From: Hippopus hippopus
Taxonomy: Eukaryota; Mollusca; Bivalvia; Cardiida; Cardiidae
Assembly: GCA_946811185.2 (NCBI GenBank)
Contig: OX328111.1
Location: forward strand, 43,326,388 to 43,390,387
Length of the DNA: 64,000 bases
Reading direction: 5' to 3'
The translations under genes were made by a program, and so were the position numbers. Below the pieces are notes generated by a model. The model was not told where the DNA came from and made no database searches. It was given only the letters and a program-made list of their open reading frames with translations. This document shows positions 1-11,200 of this stretch, in pieces. Every line of letters starts with the position of its first letter. Position 1 is the stretch's first letter.

Positions 1-182
1 TATTTCCGTTTACTTGTTGTTGCCACCAGTTGCGGTTTTAGTTATGTAACGGGAGAAAGTGAAAGATGCAGGATACAATACGAAACCACTCCTAAGTTAT
101 GCTTGGTTCTTTAAAATGCTCGGTGTATAGCACCATCACATGGGAAAACGGTTTATCATCTCATCCAACAGGCTATTAGTAA

Positions 183-285
183 TTTTAGATGGCAGGCTGT
201 TGGGCTCGAACCCACCCATCAAGTGACCGTAGACCTGACGTTTACAAGTCCTACACTCTACTACAAGTCCTTGATATGTTTGGGC
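183..285 (-). repeat. tRNA-like SINE head fragment
   Basis: Read on the minus strand it holds a B-box-like GTGGGTTCGAGCCC and a weak tRNA-like context. No body or tail is recognisable beside it. The rest of 1-550 shows nothing I can support. Confidence 0.35.
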
Positions 286-551
286 TAGTAAAAAGAGAAA
301 GTTATATACATTGATATCTCACTACATGTATGGCAAACTTTTTTAATGGAGCATGTAAATCACTTATTTGGTGATTTTATCTGTTGACCAATCCGCATGC
401 CAGCTGACAGTGATTAAAATAATCATGATAATAACTACTGAATTAGTATAATGATAATAAATGCCAGAATTAGCAATTTTCCTTTTTTTAATTTGTAATT
501 TATATTTTAGGGTGAGTGGGGAAAGAGCTAAAATAGCACTTTTCAATTTTG

Positions 552-806
552 TTTTTGTTTGTATTGGAGTTCAGCGCCGTTTTAACAGCTTAGGTCATGT
601 CATGCAATGCACCCACACATGTCTCCTTGCTTTCTTGCACCAGTACAGACACAACTTTCTTTCCTAGCCGAAGACTACCATTCTCACATGTATTACAGGT
701 GAGAAGTGAAGAATCACCGGAAAAAAAAGTTTGCCTCAATGAAGTATCAAACTTGTAACCACAATGTCATAAGTTAGATATGCTAACCACTGAGCTACCA
801 GGCCAG
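552..806 (-). repeat. SINE-B copy (tRNA-derived)
   Basis: On the minus strand the head reads GGCCTGGTAGCTCAGTGG (A box) followed by a degenerate B box. The body contains an antisense 'cagcttaggtcatgtcatg' module and the tail is rich in CAAACA. Similar copies lie at 23082-23341 and 58512-58680. Confidence 0.65.
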
Positions 807-868
807 GCTTTTCAACCTTGCATAGAAACAAATGTTATAATGATAAGAAAACAGCTGGTACCCATTAC

Positions 869-919
869 CTCAAAGCTTTCACAAACACTTCCTTCAACAA
901 AACGAAGTACTTGGTATCA
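869..919 (-). CDS. possible internal coding exon, unidentified
   Basis: On the minus strand the 51-bp block lies between an AG acceptor with a weak pyrimidine tract and a GAG|GTAATG donor. One frame is open and protein-like (reads DTKYFVLLKEVFVKAL). There is no repeat similarity to the rest of the window. With no neighbouring exon to test the phase against, this could be chance. Confidence 0.25.
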
Positions 920-1039
920 CTGATTTTGAAAATTTGCTTTTGCTTTGGATTTTGCGCAATCTAAGGGACATTAATTTTGACCAGCAATCGAGACAGTCAC
1001 TGTAATTAATATAATGAACGAAACAAAAAATGCTCAAAT

Positions 1040-1282
1040 AAATGAGCCATGCTCTGTGAAAGGGCTTAATGTATCAGTGAAAAGTGTCGACCCAGGTCAG
1101 CCAGCACGTTTGGTGCGGTCGACCTGGGTGTATACTTTACTCTATTGGTCAGTTTTCTGTATGTCCAAGGACCAGTCAGCCTCAGGTTTAAGTCGGTTGT
1201 CAAAAAAAAAGTGGCTATTCTGGATCCAAAATTATGTGATGTCTTGTTTGGCATCATGCATCATGGAGATGTATTAAACTCC
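1040..1282. mobile_element. MITE-C copy, degenerate
   Basis: Starts with the MITE-C terminus GAGCCATGCTCTGTGAAAG and holds a central palindrome 'gtcgacccaggtcagcc / ggtgcggtcgacctggg'. The far terminus is decayed near 'gcatcatggagatgtattaaa'. Confidence 0.5.
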
Positions 1283-1474
1283 TTATTGCCAAAACATGGC
1301 TTGATTGATATGTTCCTATAATGTATTTGTGGTAGAGAGAATCATGACAGAAGGCAAAAATTGCTGAAAATGAGCAATTTCAAATGTTGTCACAATGCTT
1401 TCAAAACCTGTCGGTGACCAACTATTTGTGATTCTTTAGCAAATTAAAAAGAAAAAGGAACTTTGTAATCGTAT

Positions 1475-1687
1475 TTAACGCATAGACTGCTAAGCTCGAC
1501 TCACTGACCTTTTGCAGAGAGTGTAGATCAAGATTAGACTGCACATAACATGTAGTCTGATCTTGGATCGACACTACCCGATAAGGAGATATCTTTTCAT
1601 CAAAAAGTAAGTTTGAAGCAGCATTATTTGGGTTTATACTATCACCTTGAAAGTTTAACCTTACTTATTTAGCAGGATAAGATTTAA
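1475..1687 (+). mobile_element. MITE-B copy (TTAA termini)
   Basis: TTAA at 1475-1478 and 1684-1687 bracket 213 bp. Left TIR resembles CCCTTAGGCTGCTAAGC. The core is the palindrome of 'gtagatcaagattagactgcac' and its complement 'tgtagtctgatcttggatcgac'. Confidence 0.7.
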
Positions 1688-1714
1688 TATGTATTGGCTG
1701 TGTAGCTATAATAA

Positions 1715-1891
1715 ATGGCTTGCAACACATGAAAATGGACATTCTGTGGTACAGTAGACTTGCGAAAAACAGAAAATTACATAAAAACGGAAAGTTTCGT
1801 TTCAGATTAGCCTGGATGGACTGCACAGGCCGATCCGAGATGATGCTTTATGCAAATGTCCGAATGCCCCTTTTCATGTGTTGCAGGCCAT
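1715..1891. mobile_element. MITE-D copy, 177 bp
   Basis: Perfectly facing termini ATGGCTTGCAACACATGAAA and TTTCATGTGTTGCAGGCCAT flank an interior with an imperfect palindrome around 'agattagcctgg...ccgatccgag'. The same family recurs at 24408-24671. Confidence 0.75.
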
Positions 1892-1956
1892 ATATAAACG
1901 GTTTGTTTGTATACGTGGCTGATTGCAATTCATGGAAGCCCCTGATGTGCAATTTT

Positions 1957-2180
1957 AGGATAAATTTTTACCAGACGACAAAATTTTATACTTGTCCAAA
2001 TTGAAAGCTCTTACAGACGAGAAATTAGAAGTGGCTTAATTGATGTGAATTGCTTGTGAAAGGTTACAATAGGTTAGCTTGAGAAAACATTGTGGGATAA
2101 GGAGAACATGCTGGTTACCAGCATGTTGTCCTTATTGCACAATGTTTTCTAACCACATTTAAAGTCTATTTGATGTACAA
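1957..2180 (+). mobile_element. MITE-A copy, degenerate
   Basis: Left part reads 'ccagacgacaaaattttata', the centre is the GCTGGTTACCAGC palindrome with 'attgtgggataaggag' arms, and the right terminus is lost. Confidence 0.6.
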
Positions 2181-2423
2181 CTGTTGTTGCCATTCAATTA
2201 GCAAATGAAAAGTTATAAGCCATTTTATTCCACAGAAGACTTTAATTTATTGAACAGATTAACATACAAGCTCAATATTCAAAATACATGAAATGCATTT
2301 CCTAGCTTGCAACAGAAATAGCATGTATACTTTGAACAAAATAATGGATGGGTGGACATGCACTGTTGATGTATCTTGTCCAGAAATGCATGTGTGAATG
2401 TGTTTTCAATACATTTGACCTAT

Positions 2424-2728
2424 GCTCTGTGAAAAGAGGGTTTAATGCAGCATCTGCCTGATGCATTATACAAAGCAAGTTATGAAATAAATGCTCTGAA
2501 AAGAGGGTTTTAGCATCTCTGTGATTTATTATACCAAGGAAGTTACCTCAATTATTGATCCATTAAATTCATTTTGTCTGACAATTGACCAAATCCTGAT
2601 AAAGCATGGTCCCAAAGGTCAGCCTACACAATCTGCAGCAGGCTGACCTGTGTCAAAACTTTTTGCTGAACTGAAAATTCTACATGAGCAGAGCTCTGGC
2701 AAAAATGGGTTAATGCATCTCCTAGCCT
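2424..2728. mobile_element. MITE-C fragments
   Basis: Two runs of 'atgctctg(tg)aaaagagggttt' followed by the 'ggtcagcctaca...caggctgacctg' palindrome and a 'gggttaatgcatctcc' end. Looks like two rearranged MITE-C copies. Confidence 0.45.
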
Positions 2729-2792
2729 GGCTTCCATTCTGTTCATTTTTTTCCTCTTCTATCATTTGGACGTTACTTTATCAAAAATGACG

Positions 2793-4079
2793 GCCTGGGG
2801 ACATTCGAAAACTGATCGCAGCAACATCTAATTTTCCCCATCTCACAGTGGGGTAAAGTAGATGTCACTGCAATTGTTTTCAAATGTAAATGACTAAAAT
2901 TAGATACAGAAACTCCAATAGCCTCGAATTGGTCACTTCCTGTTTGTGGACCGTCTTTGAAAATATTGAAAACAAAATTTCAAACGGGTATTCAAAATGA
3001 CTTTGAAAGATAGTTTTACAATAGCTGCTAATTGTTTCGTCTGTTGGACTCTGAAAGCTTTTCAAAAAGATGATTTCACTAGTTTTGTTGCAGGTTGCGA
3101 TGATTTTTAGCTCCACTGGCCGATGGCCAGGGGGCTTATGTCATGGCCCGGTGTGCCTGTGCGTGCGTGCGTGCGTTAACTTTTATTTCAAACATCTTCT
3201 TCTCTGAAACTACCCATCCAAATTTGATGAAACTTCACAGAAATTATCCTGCCATGGTCTTCTTCAGAATTTCTTGAAAGAATTTGATTCCTTCAAAAAC
3301 TCTGGTTGCCATGGCAACAAAACTGAAAAATATTGAACATTTTTAAAAATCTTCTTCTCTGAAACCATAAGGCCCAGCACTACTGAATTTGGCATGTAGC
3401 TTTATCTAATGGACCTTTAACAAGTTCTTCATATTACAGCCCTGGGGTCAAAATTGGCTCCATCCCAAGGATCTCAAGTATAACATGGGCTTGCTTATAT
3501 AGTCACTTCAATTTAAACATTAATCAAGGGAAATAACTCCTATTATAAAGGATAAAGTTTGTTACTATTTACCTCCCTTGATTATCAAACTGCAGTGATA
3601 CATGATTGGTGCTAGGCATTAAGTTTTTTGATAGAAAATATTCTGTTTCCAGGGAGAGTGATTCATTTTGATGCTAATAGTTATGCTCACATGAGTGGAA
3701 TATTAAATTCAAAGTAAGGTTTCTATCATTCAGTTTTTTTTCCCAAGAACTTTACTTTTCATGCCAATGAATAAACCTACTTGTATTGCCTGACAATGTT
3801 CAATGTTTTTGAAAGCCTTCTCTTTCAGGGTCATCAACACTTCGATTTGTGTGGTAAAGGGTTAAAAAGTCAGTGGAGCGATACAGGGCTATCATGGCCC
3901 TCTTGTTTGATAAAACAACAGGTTCGAGAAATTTACTTGGCCCAGCTGTACTTGAATTAGTCGAAAAATGCGCTAATTCATCGTTATCAACATTGTGATG
4001 TCACGCGATAAACAAATCTATAATTAGATTATCAGCACAATTTATAGTCATGGGGAGACCCTCGAATGTCCCCAGGTGG
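2793..4079. mobile_element. candidate TIR transposon remnant split by a Helitron-like insert
   Basis: A 15-bp inverted repeat CCTGGGGACATTCGA occurs near 2794 and, inverted, near 4063-4078. The interval also contains the HLE-4 element at 3103-3912. Without that insert the candidate is only about 480 bp. No transposase is visible. The pairing of the two 15-mers could be chance, though it is long for that. Confidence 0.35.
3103..3912 (-). mobile_element. HLE-4, non-autonomous Helitron-like element
   Basis: Read on the minus strand it begins ACAAGAGGGCCATGATAGCC and ends with hairpin CTGGCC-ATC-GGCCAG followed by TGGAGCTAAAA. A subterminal GCTCCAC near the 5' end pairs with GTGGAGC at the 3' end. 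The hairpin followed a few bases later by CTAA is the textbook Helitron 3' end; the rest of the assignment is inference. A (TGCG)n run lies at 3158-3176. Confidence 0.55.
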
Positions 4080-4321
4080 TAATAATAGTGGATAGCTGCC
4101 AAAGATCCACAGCAGATGGAGATTAAGACAGTGTGATACAAAGTTATTAATAAATTATTACTGCCTGGACCCAGGCTCTGCAACCCCATGCAGCATAATA
4201 CCAAACAAGTCATCACATGATCATGCATCTCTAAAATTCATTTCTAAAAATCAACCAACTGAATTATGTGGTAGACTGGTCTTTGGACATGCAGGAAATT
4301 TACAAAAAGCACAATGTTTTG

Positions 4322-4376
4322 ATGCGGATAAGCCTGCGCAGATTGCCAAGGCTGAGAGCGCCTGCAGACGACATTT
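4322..4376. mobile_element. MITE-D-like fragment
   Basis: Contains 'gcggataagcctgcgcagattgcc' type sequence followed by 'gacgacattttaaac', matching the interior of MITE-D but without termini. Confidence 0.35.
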
Positions 4377-4414
4377 TAAACTTGGCTCTTATGATGGATT
4401 TGGCTTAAATTAAA

Positions 4415-4533
4415 AGGCTGGAAAACATAAGAGATAAAGAGAAAAGGATGGTTACCAGCATTTTCTACTTTTCCCACAATGTTTCCACATGTCCAATTCT
4501 ACAGTCATTTAAACTCTGGACTGTGTGGTAAAT
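4415..4533 (+). mobile_element. MITE-A right part
   Basis: Centre 'gatggttaccagcattttct' and right end 'tgtgtggtaaatggtt'; left half absent. Confidence 0.55.
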
Positions 4534-4585
4534 GGTTCAGCCCCCTTGTCACAATGCATGACTCACTTCATTTGCTGGAAAGGTT

Positions 4586-4814
4586 TTAACTCTTTACCAA
4601 ACAACAAAATTTTAGACTGGTCTAAATTGAAAGCATTTGCAGACGACAAAAGAAAGAGGACTGAAAATTTGAAATTTGTTTTGGGAAGGGTAGAAAACAT
4701 TGTGGGAAAAGGAGAAAATGCTGGTTACCAGCATTTTCTCCTTTTCCCACAATTTTTTCAAAAGGCTTCTTCCTCAGGGTCATTAAAAGTCGTCATTGTG
4801 TGGTAAAGGGCTAA
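4586..4814 (+). mobile_element. MITE-A, near-intact copy
   Basis: Begins TTAACTCTTTACCAAACAAC and ends GTGTGGTAAAGGGCTAA (229 bp). The centre is a palindrome of more than 60 bp running from 'gaaaacattgtgggaaaagg' through GCTGGTTACCAGC to its complement. No ORF of its own. Confidence 0.9.
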
Positions 4815-4925
4815 GCAGAATAAGAAATCAAATTCCAGCTGTCAAAAGGGTGTACCTAACATACTACTACAGTGAAAGGAACAAACAAAACTCAACAATG
4901 ATATATCTATAATGATACATAGAGA

Positions 4926-5080
4926 GTGACGAGATGCGATTGATCTTTGGAAGGGTATAAAACATTGTGGGGTAAGGGGAAAATGCTGTTTACTGACTTT
5001 TTTTCTCACAGTTCTTTGACTCTGTACTAAATTACACATTCTAGACATGGTCAAATTGAAGGCATTTGCAAAATGACAAC
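4926..5080 (+). mobile_element. MITE-A pieces, scrambled
   Basis: 'gggtataaaacattgtgggg' centre without the full palindrome, then a separate left-end piece 'tagacatggtcaaattgaag'. Confidence 0.4.
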
Positions 5081-5107
5081 CCAAATGTTGATTTCTATTT
5101 TTGAAAG

Positions 5108-5466
5108 AGTTTAAATCTTTATCACATGACAAAATTGTAGGCTAGTTCAATTGAAAGCTCTTGCAGACAGTAACATACATGTGGCTCAGATGGAATTTGG
5201 CTTTGGAAGGTAGGAAAACAATGTGGGAAAAGGAGAAAATGCAAGTAAACAGTATTTTCTCAGTTTTACCACAATGTCTTCAACAAAAGTCTGATTTCTC
5301 AGAGTCTTTAAAACTCAAAATTGTGTGGTATAGGTTGAAACATTGTGGAAAAAGGACAAAATGCTTGTTACCAGCTGGTAACAAAGGATAAAACATTGTG
5401 GGAAGAGCAGCATTTTCTCTTTTTCCTACAATGTTTTCAAAAGACTTCTCTATGGTAAAGGGTTAA
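5108..5466 (+). mobile_element. two MITE-A copies, head to tail
   Basis: First copy about 5108-5340 (left end, arms, 'gtgtggtataggttgaa' end), second about 5338-5466 with a reshuffled palindrome and an 'atggtaaagggttaag' end. Confidence 0.6.
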
Positions 5467-5635
5467 GAAGACTTGTTGCAGCCTAGATCTCGCTGTCATC
5501 CCTCGTTATTGTGGTAATAATTACAGAAGTGATACCCCTTTGTGCCAGATCTGTATGGACTGTGAAAGGAGACCATGAGGAGTGATTAAAAATTACCACC
5601 GCCTGGACCCAGGCTAATAGGTAGCAATTGCAGCT

Positions 5636-5770
5636 AAAATGATGGAATTTATTGTTGAAAGGTTGCAAAACATTGTGGGAGGAGGATAAAATGCTTGTGA
5701 CCATAATCTTTTCAGAAAATCTTCTTTATCAGGGTCATTAAAGTTGTATATTGTTTGGTAAAAGGCTAAT
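5636..5770 (+). mobile_element. MITE-A right part
   Basis: From 'ttgcaaaacattgtgggagg' to 'gtttggtaaaaggctaa'. The interval 5771-6350 holds no gene or repeat I recognise. Confidence 0.55.
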
Positions 5771-6349
5771 TAGATGTTCATTTGAGCTTCTCAAATCAAA
5801 TGGAGGTATGGTCAACTGAGAACTTGAGATTATTCTGGGAGATTTTTCAGACTCGGACTTTCTGACATTTTGCACTTTTGGTCTGTCTAATCTTAGTATT
5901 TTTGCAAAGAAAAAAAGAATTATCAGAAGACTGTTTTGAAATAATACTTCTAATATTGAACATAACAGAATATCTTATAGATTTAACCTGTACAGGTCAC
6001 CATCACATAATAAAATGTTTGACATCAAATGACTACGTGAATCATACTTAAGACAAAGAAATCCTGTGATAAACACACATACAAGTATACATGGAAGCTG
6101 AATAATGTTTAGATGTAAATTTTTGAAACTGCCATAGTATTACTGGTCATCTCAAATAAAACATTGAACTTGAAAATAAATTAAACACCAGTCAGATCAT
6201 TAAGGAATTTGCAGCAAATTGCTTTGAGACAAGAAGAACTGCTTCAACAACAAAAATTCAGTGAAATTTTTTGCAACATTTTACAAAGCCTGCCAAAACT
6301 CTAAACTTTGCTACATTTGCATCTAAGTGAAAAAATCTTTGCATCTTAA

Positions 6350-6556
6350 TGTAACTCTCTGCTAGAAAACAAAATTTTAGACTTGTCAAAATTGAAAGCA
6401 ATAGAAGAGAACCATGAGCCAAAGTCTTTGAAAGGGTAAAAACTTTGTGGGATAAATGAAAAATGCCTGTCACCAGCATTTTGTCTGTTTCCCGTAATGT
6501 TTTTAAAAGCCACCATTCTAATGTCCTTTTCATGAGATTGTTTGGTAAAGGGTTAA
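6350..6556 (+). mobile_element. MITE-A copy
   Basis: Left end 'taactctctgctagaaaaca', degraded palindrome, right end 'gtttggtaaagggttaaag'. Confidence 0.65.
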
Positions 6557-6624
6557 AGCTTGGTGGGCCAATCACAACATTCACTGTTTTGTTGAAAGTG
6601 TAGATCAAAACCAGGTTTTAAAAG

Positions 6625-6840
6625 GGTCTTGTGTGGTAAAGTGTAGGACTCATGACCTGGAGGCCCCTGGTTTGACCCTCACTCGCTCCACTGGGATTTT
6701 CACAGGAGTGTCTTTGTGCAAGACACTTCAGAGCCTAGCCTAGTACTGGTGAAACCCAGGAAAACATGAATATGTGAGCTGTTGCCATGATGTGACTGAA
6801 ATAATGTTGAAAGCGGCGTAAAACACCATTCAAACGAACA
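6625..6840 (+). repeat. SINE-C copy (tRNA-derived)
   Basis: tRNA-like head with a B-box-like GGTTTGACCCTC, body 'aagacacttcagagccta', end 'ttgaaagcggcgtaaaacac' and a CAAA-rich tail. The same family occurs at 17905, 40409 and 53238. Confidence 0.65.
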
Positions 6841-7198
6841 AACAAACAGGTTTTAAAAAGTCTTCTTTTCCCTCAAAGTAAACAAAAACATCTTCAGCAA
6901 CAACAACAAATAACTATCTGAAAATCAATCCAGCTGTGAGTCACCATACTGTCTTATAACATATTTTTTTTGGCAAAGATTGTATGTGTACAAAAATGTT
7001 ATGCTGTCTCGTGATCTTGGTCTTCTCTCTTCTCTTTGCTACAATTGGTTTCTGTCATATATATTCTCAGAAAATATGAAAAGGGTCCTGCATGAAGGTG
7101 TAGAAACATAATCTGTCTCTAATACACAATGTTGATGATTTCTCTTGTAGTGGTGGCAGTCCTTTTTTCATACCTACACAAGATAAACATAACATTAA

Positions 7199-7427
7199 TT
7201 AACTCGTCACCAATCGACAAAATTTTAGACTTGTCCAGTTTGAAAGAATATGTAGATAATAAATTAAATCTGGTTCAAATCATGAAGTTTTTCTTTGAAA
7301 AAACAGAAATCATAGTAGGAAAAGGAGAAAATGCTGGTTCCAAGCATTTTCTCCTTTTCCCACAATGTTTTCAAAAGGCTTCATCCTCAGGGCCATTGAA
7401 ACTCAGAATTGTGTGGCAAAGTGTTAA
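7199..7427 (+). mobile_element. MITE-A, full-length
   Basis: TTAA at 7199 and 7424. The arms 'gtaggaaaaggagaaaatgc' and 'gcattttctccttttcccac' surround GGTTCC. The interval 7428-7785 holds nothing I recognise. Confidence 0.85.
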
Positions 7428-7784
7428 ACAATATTCTATGTCAACCACCATACTAATATTGGGTTGAATGATTCACTCAATAGTGCAAAAACAGTTGTTC
7501 TTCTCTCGAAACATTAAACTGTCAACATGTCAAAAGCCATGTCACATTTCTCATAACCAAAATGCGAAAACAGCTCAAAATGACTACTTTGTAAGCAGTG
7601 CCCATAGTATGCATATCATGACTGTAGTTTTAGACAGTGTAGATGGAGATCAGACTGATTATACTATTTACATGTACATTATCCTATATGCTAGCATAAA
7701 ATCAACAATGACATTGTACTGCTTACTGACTTAAAGCCACAAAAGCTGCCATAGTAATCAAAGCAGGTGTTAATCAAAATGCAT

Positions 7785-7927
7785 TTAACCCTTTCCCAAA
7801 CAATCCCTGGTTTTCACATCCCTGAAAAGGTCCATAGTATATTCAACCGTTTACCCAATGACAAACTTTTAGACCTGTCAAAATTGAGAGCATTCACAGA
7901 TGGTAATTGAATTTTGGCTCAAATGAA
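7785..7927 (+). mobile_element. MITE-A pieces, left half interrupted by HLE-1
   Basis: A reverse right end (7785-7835) is joined to a forward left half that stops at 'ttggctcaaatga', where the HLE-1 element begins with ACAAGAGGG. Confidence 0.55.
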
Positions 7928-9040
7928 AGAACAAGAGGGTCCTAAAGCACTCACCTAAGTAAAGTTGTCTTGGGTTGATAACGCTGAAGAGATACTGATT
8001 GAGATGATGTAAAACAATTGATTGTTAATCACCTACTTTATGACTGATGTGGCCTATTTTTTACCTTGTCAGAGATATTATCAATGCAAACAGTCTGACC
8101 ATGTTTCATGAGTATCAGACTTAAACTGTGACCTCTACGCATGCACACAAGATTTTTCTAAGATTTGTCCAAGTGACCTAAATTTTGATCCTACATGACC
8201 AAATTTAGGCCTTGTCTGATATAATTTATCATCTAGATAAACATTCTGACCAATTTTCATGAGCCTGAACTGAACATGTAGCCCCTAGAGTACACACAAG
8301 GTTTTTCTATGATTCGTCCCATTGACTTACTTTTTGACCGGACATGGCCCAATTCAAATTCATACTAAATATCATTAAGACAAAAAAATTTGACCACATT
8401 TCATGAGTATCTGGCTGAAAAAGAGGCCTCTGGAGAGTACACAAGGTATCTCAAAAAACTGCCCCAGTGACCTACTATATACCCAAACATGACCCAATTT
8501 CAAATTTCTTTAAGGAATTATAAAGACAAACGTAATTACCAAGTATCATGAGCATCTGACTGAAAATGTGGCCTCTAGAGTGCACACAAGGTTTTACAAA
8601 GATTTGTCCTAGTGACCTACTGTTTGACCCAACATGACCCAAAGTCATACTTCTTTAAAAAATTTTTTGGACAAACTTTCTGACCAACTTTCATGGGTAT
8701 CCGACTTCAAATGTGGCCTCTAGAATGCACACAAGGTTTTTCTAAAAGTCTCAGTGACAAGTTTGAAATTGGGTTTGACCTAATATAACCCAATTCCAAA
8801 CTTGTCCATGATATTATCCAGACAAACATCCTAAACAACTTTCATGAGAATCTGACTGAAAATGTGGCCTCTATCTAGAGTGCACACAAGGTTTTTCTAA
8901 GATTTGACCATGTGACCTACTGTTTGACCATATATTACCAATTCTACACATGTCCGATATATTACCAAGACAAACATTCTTACTAATTTTTATGAGAATC
9001 TGACTAAAAATGTGGCCTTTAGAGTATACACAAGGTAACT
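7928..9040 (+). mobile_element. HLE-1 copy with about seven 145-bp core repeats, diverged
   Basis: Begins ACAAGAGGGTCC, then CACTCACCTAAG, then about seven diverged units of roughly 145 bp marked by 'gtgacctactgtttgacc' and 'cacacaaggtttttctaaga'. It has the same core unit as 53764-54961. The 3' end is decayed, so no CTAAAA is seen. Confidence 0.6.
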
Positions 9041-9250
9041 GTTGATGCCTGGATGACAGACATTGTACAGTGGACAAAAGACATAGCATGATCAAATGAA
9101 TACATTTATGCCTTTTCAGATGGATGAAAATAAAGCTTCAAGCAGTCGTTGTATGTCCACATCTATGCAGCCTGATCTTTGGTCTATACCGTCCACAAAA
9201 GTCCGTGATTTTGCCCATTCACTGAAAGAGTTGACCATTTATTATTTTTT

Positions 9251-10155
9251 TTAACTCTTTACCAAACCACAAAATTTTTGACTGGTCCAAATTGAAAACA
9301 CTTGCAGATAACAAAATAAATGTAACTCAAAAATTGAAATTTGTTTCCAGCAGGGTAGAAAACATTGTGGGAAAAGGAGAAAATGCTGGTTACCAGCATT
9401 TTCTCCTTTTTCCACAATGTTTTCAAAAGGCTTCTATCTCAGGGTCGTAAAAACCAGGGATTGTTTGGTAAACGGTCAATTATATACAAAAAGACAAAAT
9501 TTTAAACCTCCCCGCTAACTGAAACCATTAATTTTATAGATGACAAATAAGTGGGATTTGAAAACAGAAATAGGTTTTGGAAAGGCAGAAAACATTTTGG
9601 GATAAAGGACAAAATGCTGTTTCTCCTCTTTTTTTTTTTTCAATATTTTCAATACACTTCTTGTTTCTTTAACTGTTTCTTTCTTTTATTTTTTTAACCC
9701 TTTACCACACGACGAAATTTTGGACCAGACCAAACTTAAAGCAAATGAAGTCAACAATTTAATTGTAGCTCAAATGATAATTTCTGTCTTTAATTGGGTA
9801 GAAAACATTGTAGGAAAAGGAGAAAATGCTGGTTACCAGCATTTTCTCCTTTCCCCACAATGTTTTCAAAAGCTTTCCTTTCCAGAGTCGTGAAAACCAG
9901 GGATTGTTTGGTAAAGGGTTAATCTTTACAAAAAGACAACATTTTAGACCTCCCCTCACCAAGAGCATTTTTGGCAACAAATAAATGGGACTCAAAATTT
10001 GAATTTCATTTTTGAAGTGGTAGTAAACACTCAAAAAGGAAAAAATGCTTTTTACCAGTATTATCATATAACATTTCTCTTTTTTTCCCCCGATGTTTTC
10101 AAAACACTTCTTGCTAAGGGTTGTTAAAACTTGTGATTGTTCTGTAAAGGATTAA
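9251..10155 (+). mobile_element. four MITE-A copies in direct tandem
   Basis: Copies lie at 9251-9479, 9480-9697, 9694-9922 and 9919-10155. The second/third and third/fourth pairs share a single TTAA (9694-9697, 9919-9922). Copies one and three are near-intact, two and four have lost much of the palindrome. The repeat period is about 226 bp. Confidence 0.75.
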
Positions 10156-10362
10156 TTTAATCATAATACAGCTTTTGTAAAAAGCATAGGGTGATGGGTG
10201 TATTACCCAGATCCTTGACTTTTTTAAAAACTAATCTTTCATTTAATAAATGACCTTGTACCTCTTCGCAATCCAACTCTCAATCCCTGGTCCTTTGAAA
10301 ATCGATATTTTCATATTAGCTAGTCTGTAGTAAATATCAAACATTCCATGTTTGTCTGGTTT

Positions 10363-10389
10363 CTACGAAGTTTCATCATTCTGTTTGAC
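10363..10389 (-). CDS. candidate terminal coding exon (minus-strand gene)
   Basis: A strong acceptor ('ttctttttcctattttcag') ends at 10390. In the phase left by the exon at 13025-13074 it reads VKQNDETS and stops at TAG 10363-10365. An ATTAAA-like signal follows about 120 bp downstream on the minus strand. The product is unidentified. 10156-10362 and 10393-10900 otherwise hold nothing clear. Confidence 0.4.
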   Translation of the reverse strand, partial: VKQNDETS

Positions 10390-10914
10390 CTGAAAATAGG
10401 AAAAAGAATTAAAGTTAGGAACAAATCACATTCCAAGTGGGTCAAATTAATCATCAGCTGCTCATATGGTTTTATTTACCTTACATAAAAAAAAGCCCTT
10501 TTCCACATGCTAACATATCATGCACTGTTTCATACTTACTCTAAATCAAACAAGACTGTTCACTTAGCACAGTGTGGCCGCTCAGTGGTTTATGTTTTTG
10601 TAGGCATGTCAATAGCCTGCAATTACCTGTATTACCTGGTGATTCAGATGCTACATCAGGTATGGTTGGAAATGTCTTCAGATGTGCCCTGGCATGAGAG
10701 TCTTTAGAAAAGACGCTGGTGAAAGTTTAAGGATAATTTAATTGGATCTAGGTTTCTAACAGTCCATGGGATTTAAATGCTGCGACAGTACTGCTATTAC
10801 CTGCAAAAACTGCAACAGAAAAAGCATGAGGCCTTATATCTTTTTCTATACACCTGACCATATTGGGAATATTAATGCTGACCAATTCCTAGGCTACAGA
10901 TGTGGTGACAGCAC

Positions 10915-11200
10915 TGTACACAACTTTCCAAGCCATGGCTGCTTTCCCACATAACCATTGTCGAAACAATGATCAGCGGTGAGAGAGGGATGAATCCTGT
11001 TGCAATGACTTTCATACAAGAGGAATAAATCCTTTCGCAATGACTTTCATACAAGAGGAATGAATCCTGTCGCAATGACTTTCATACAAGAGGAATGAAT
11101 CCTGTCGCAATGACTTTCATACATCAGGAATGAATCCTGTCGCAATGACTTTCATACAAGAGGAATGAATCCTGTCGCAATGACCTTCAATTACTACCTG
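10915..11200 (-). repeat. SINE-A copy expanded by a 35-bp minisatellite
   Basis: SINE-A body ('ggctgctttcccacataacc', 'cagcggtgagagaggg') runs directly into six tandem 35-bp units starting at 10992, 11027, 11062, 11097, 11132 and 11167, each 'gaatcctgtcgcaatgactt' plus 15 bp. The unit is the SINE's own 'gaatcctgtcgcaatgac' segment. The tRNA head is missing. Confidence 0.75.
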
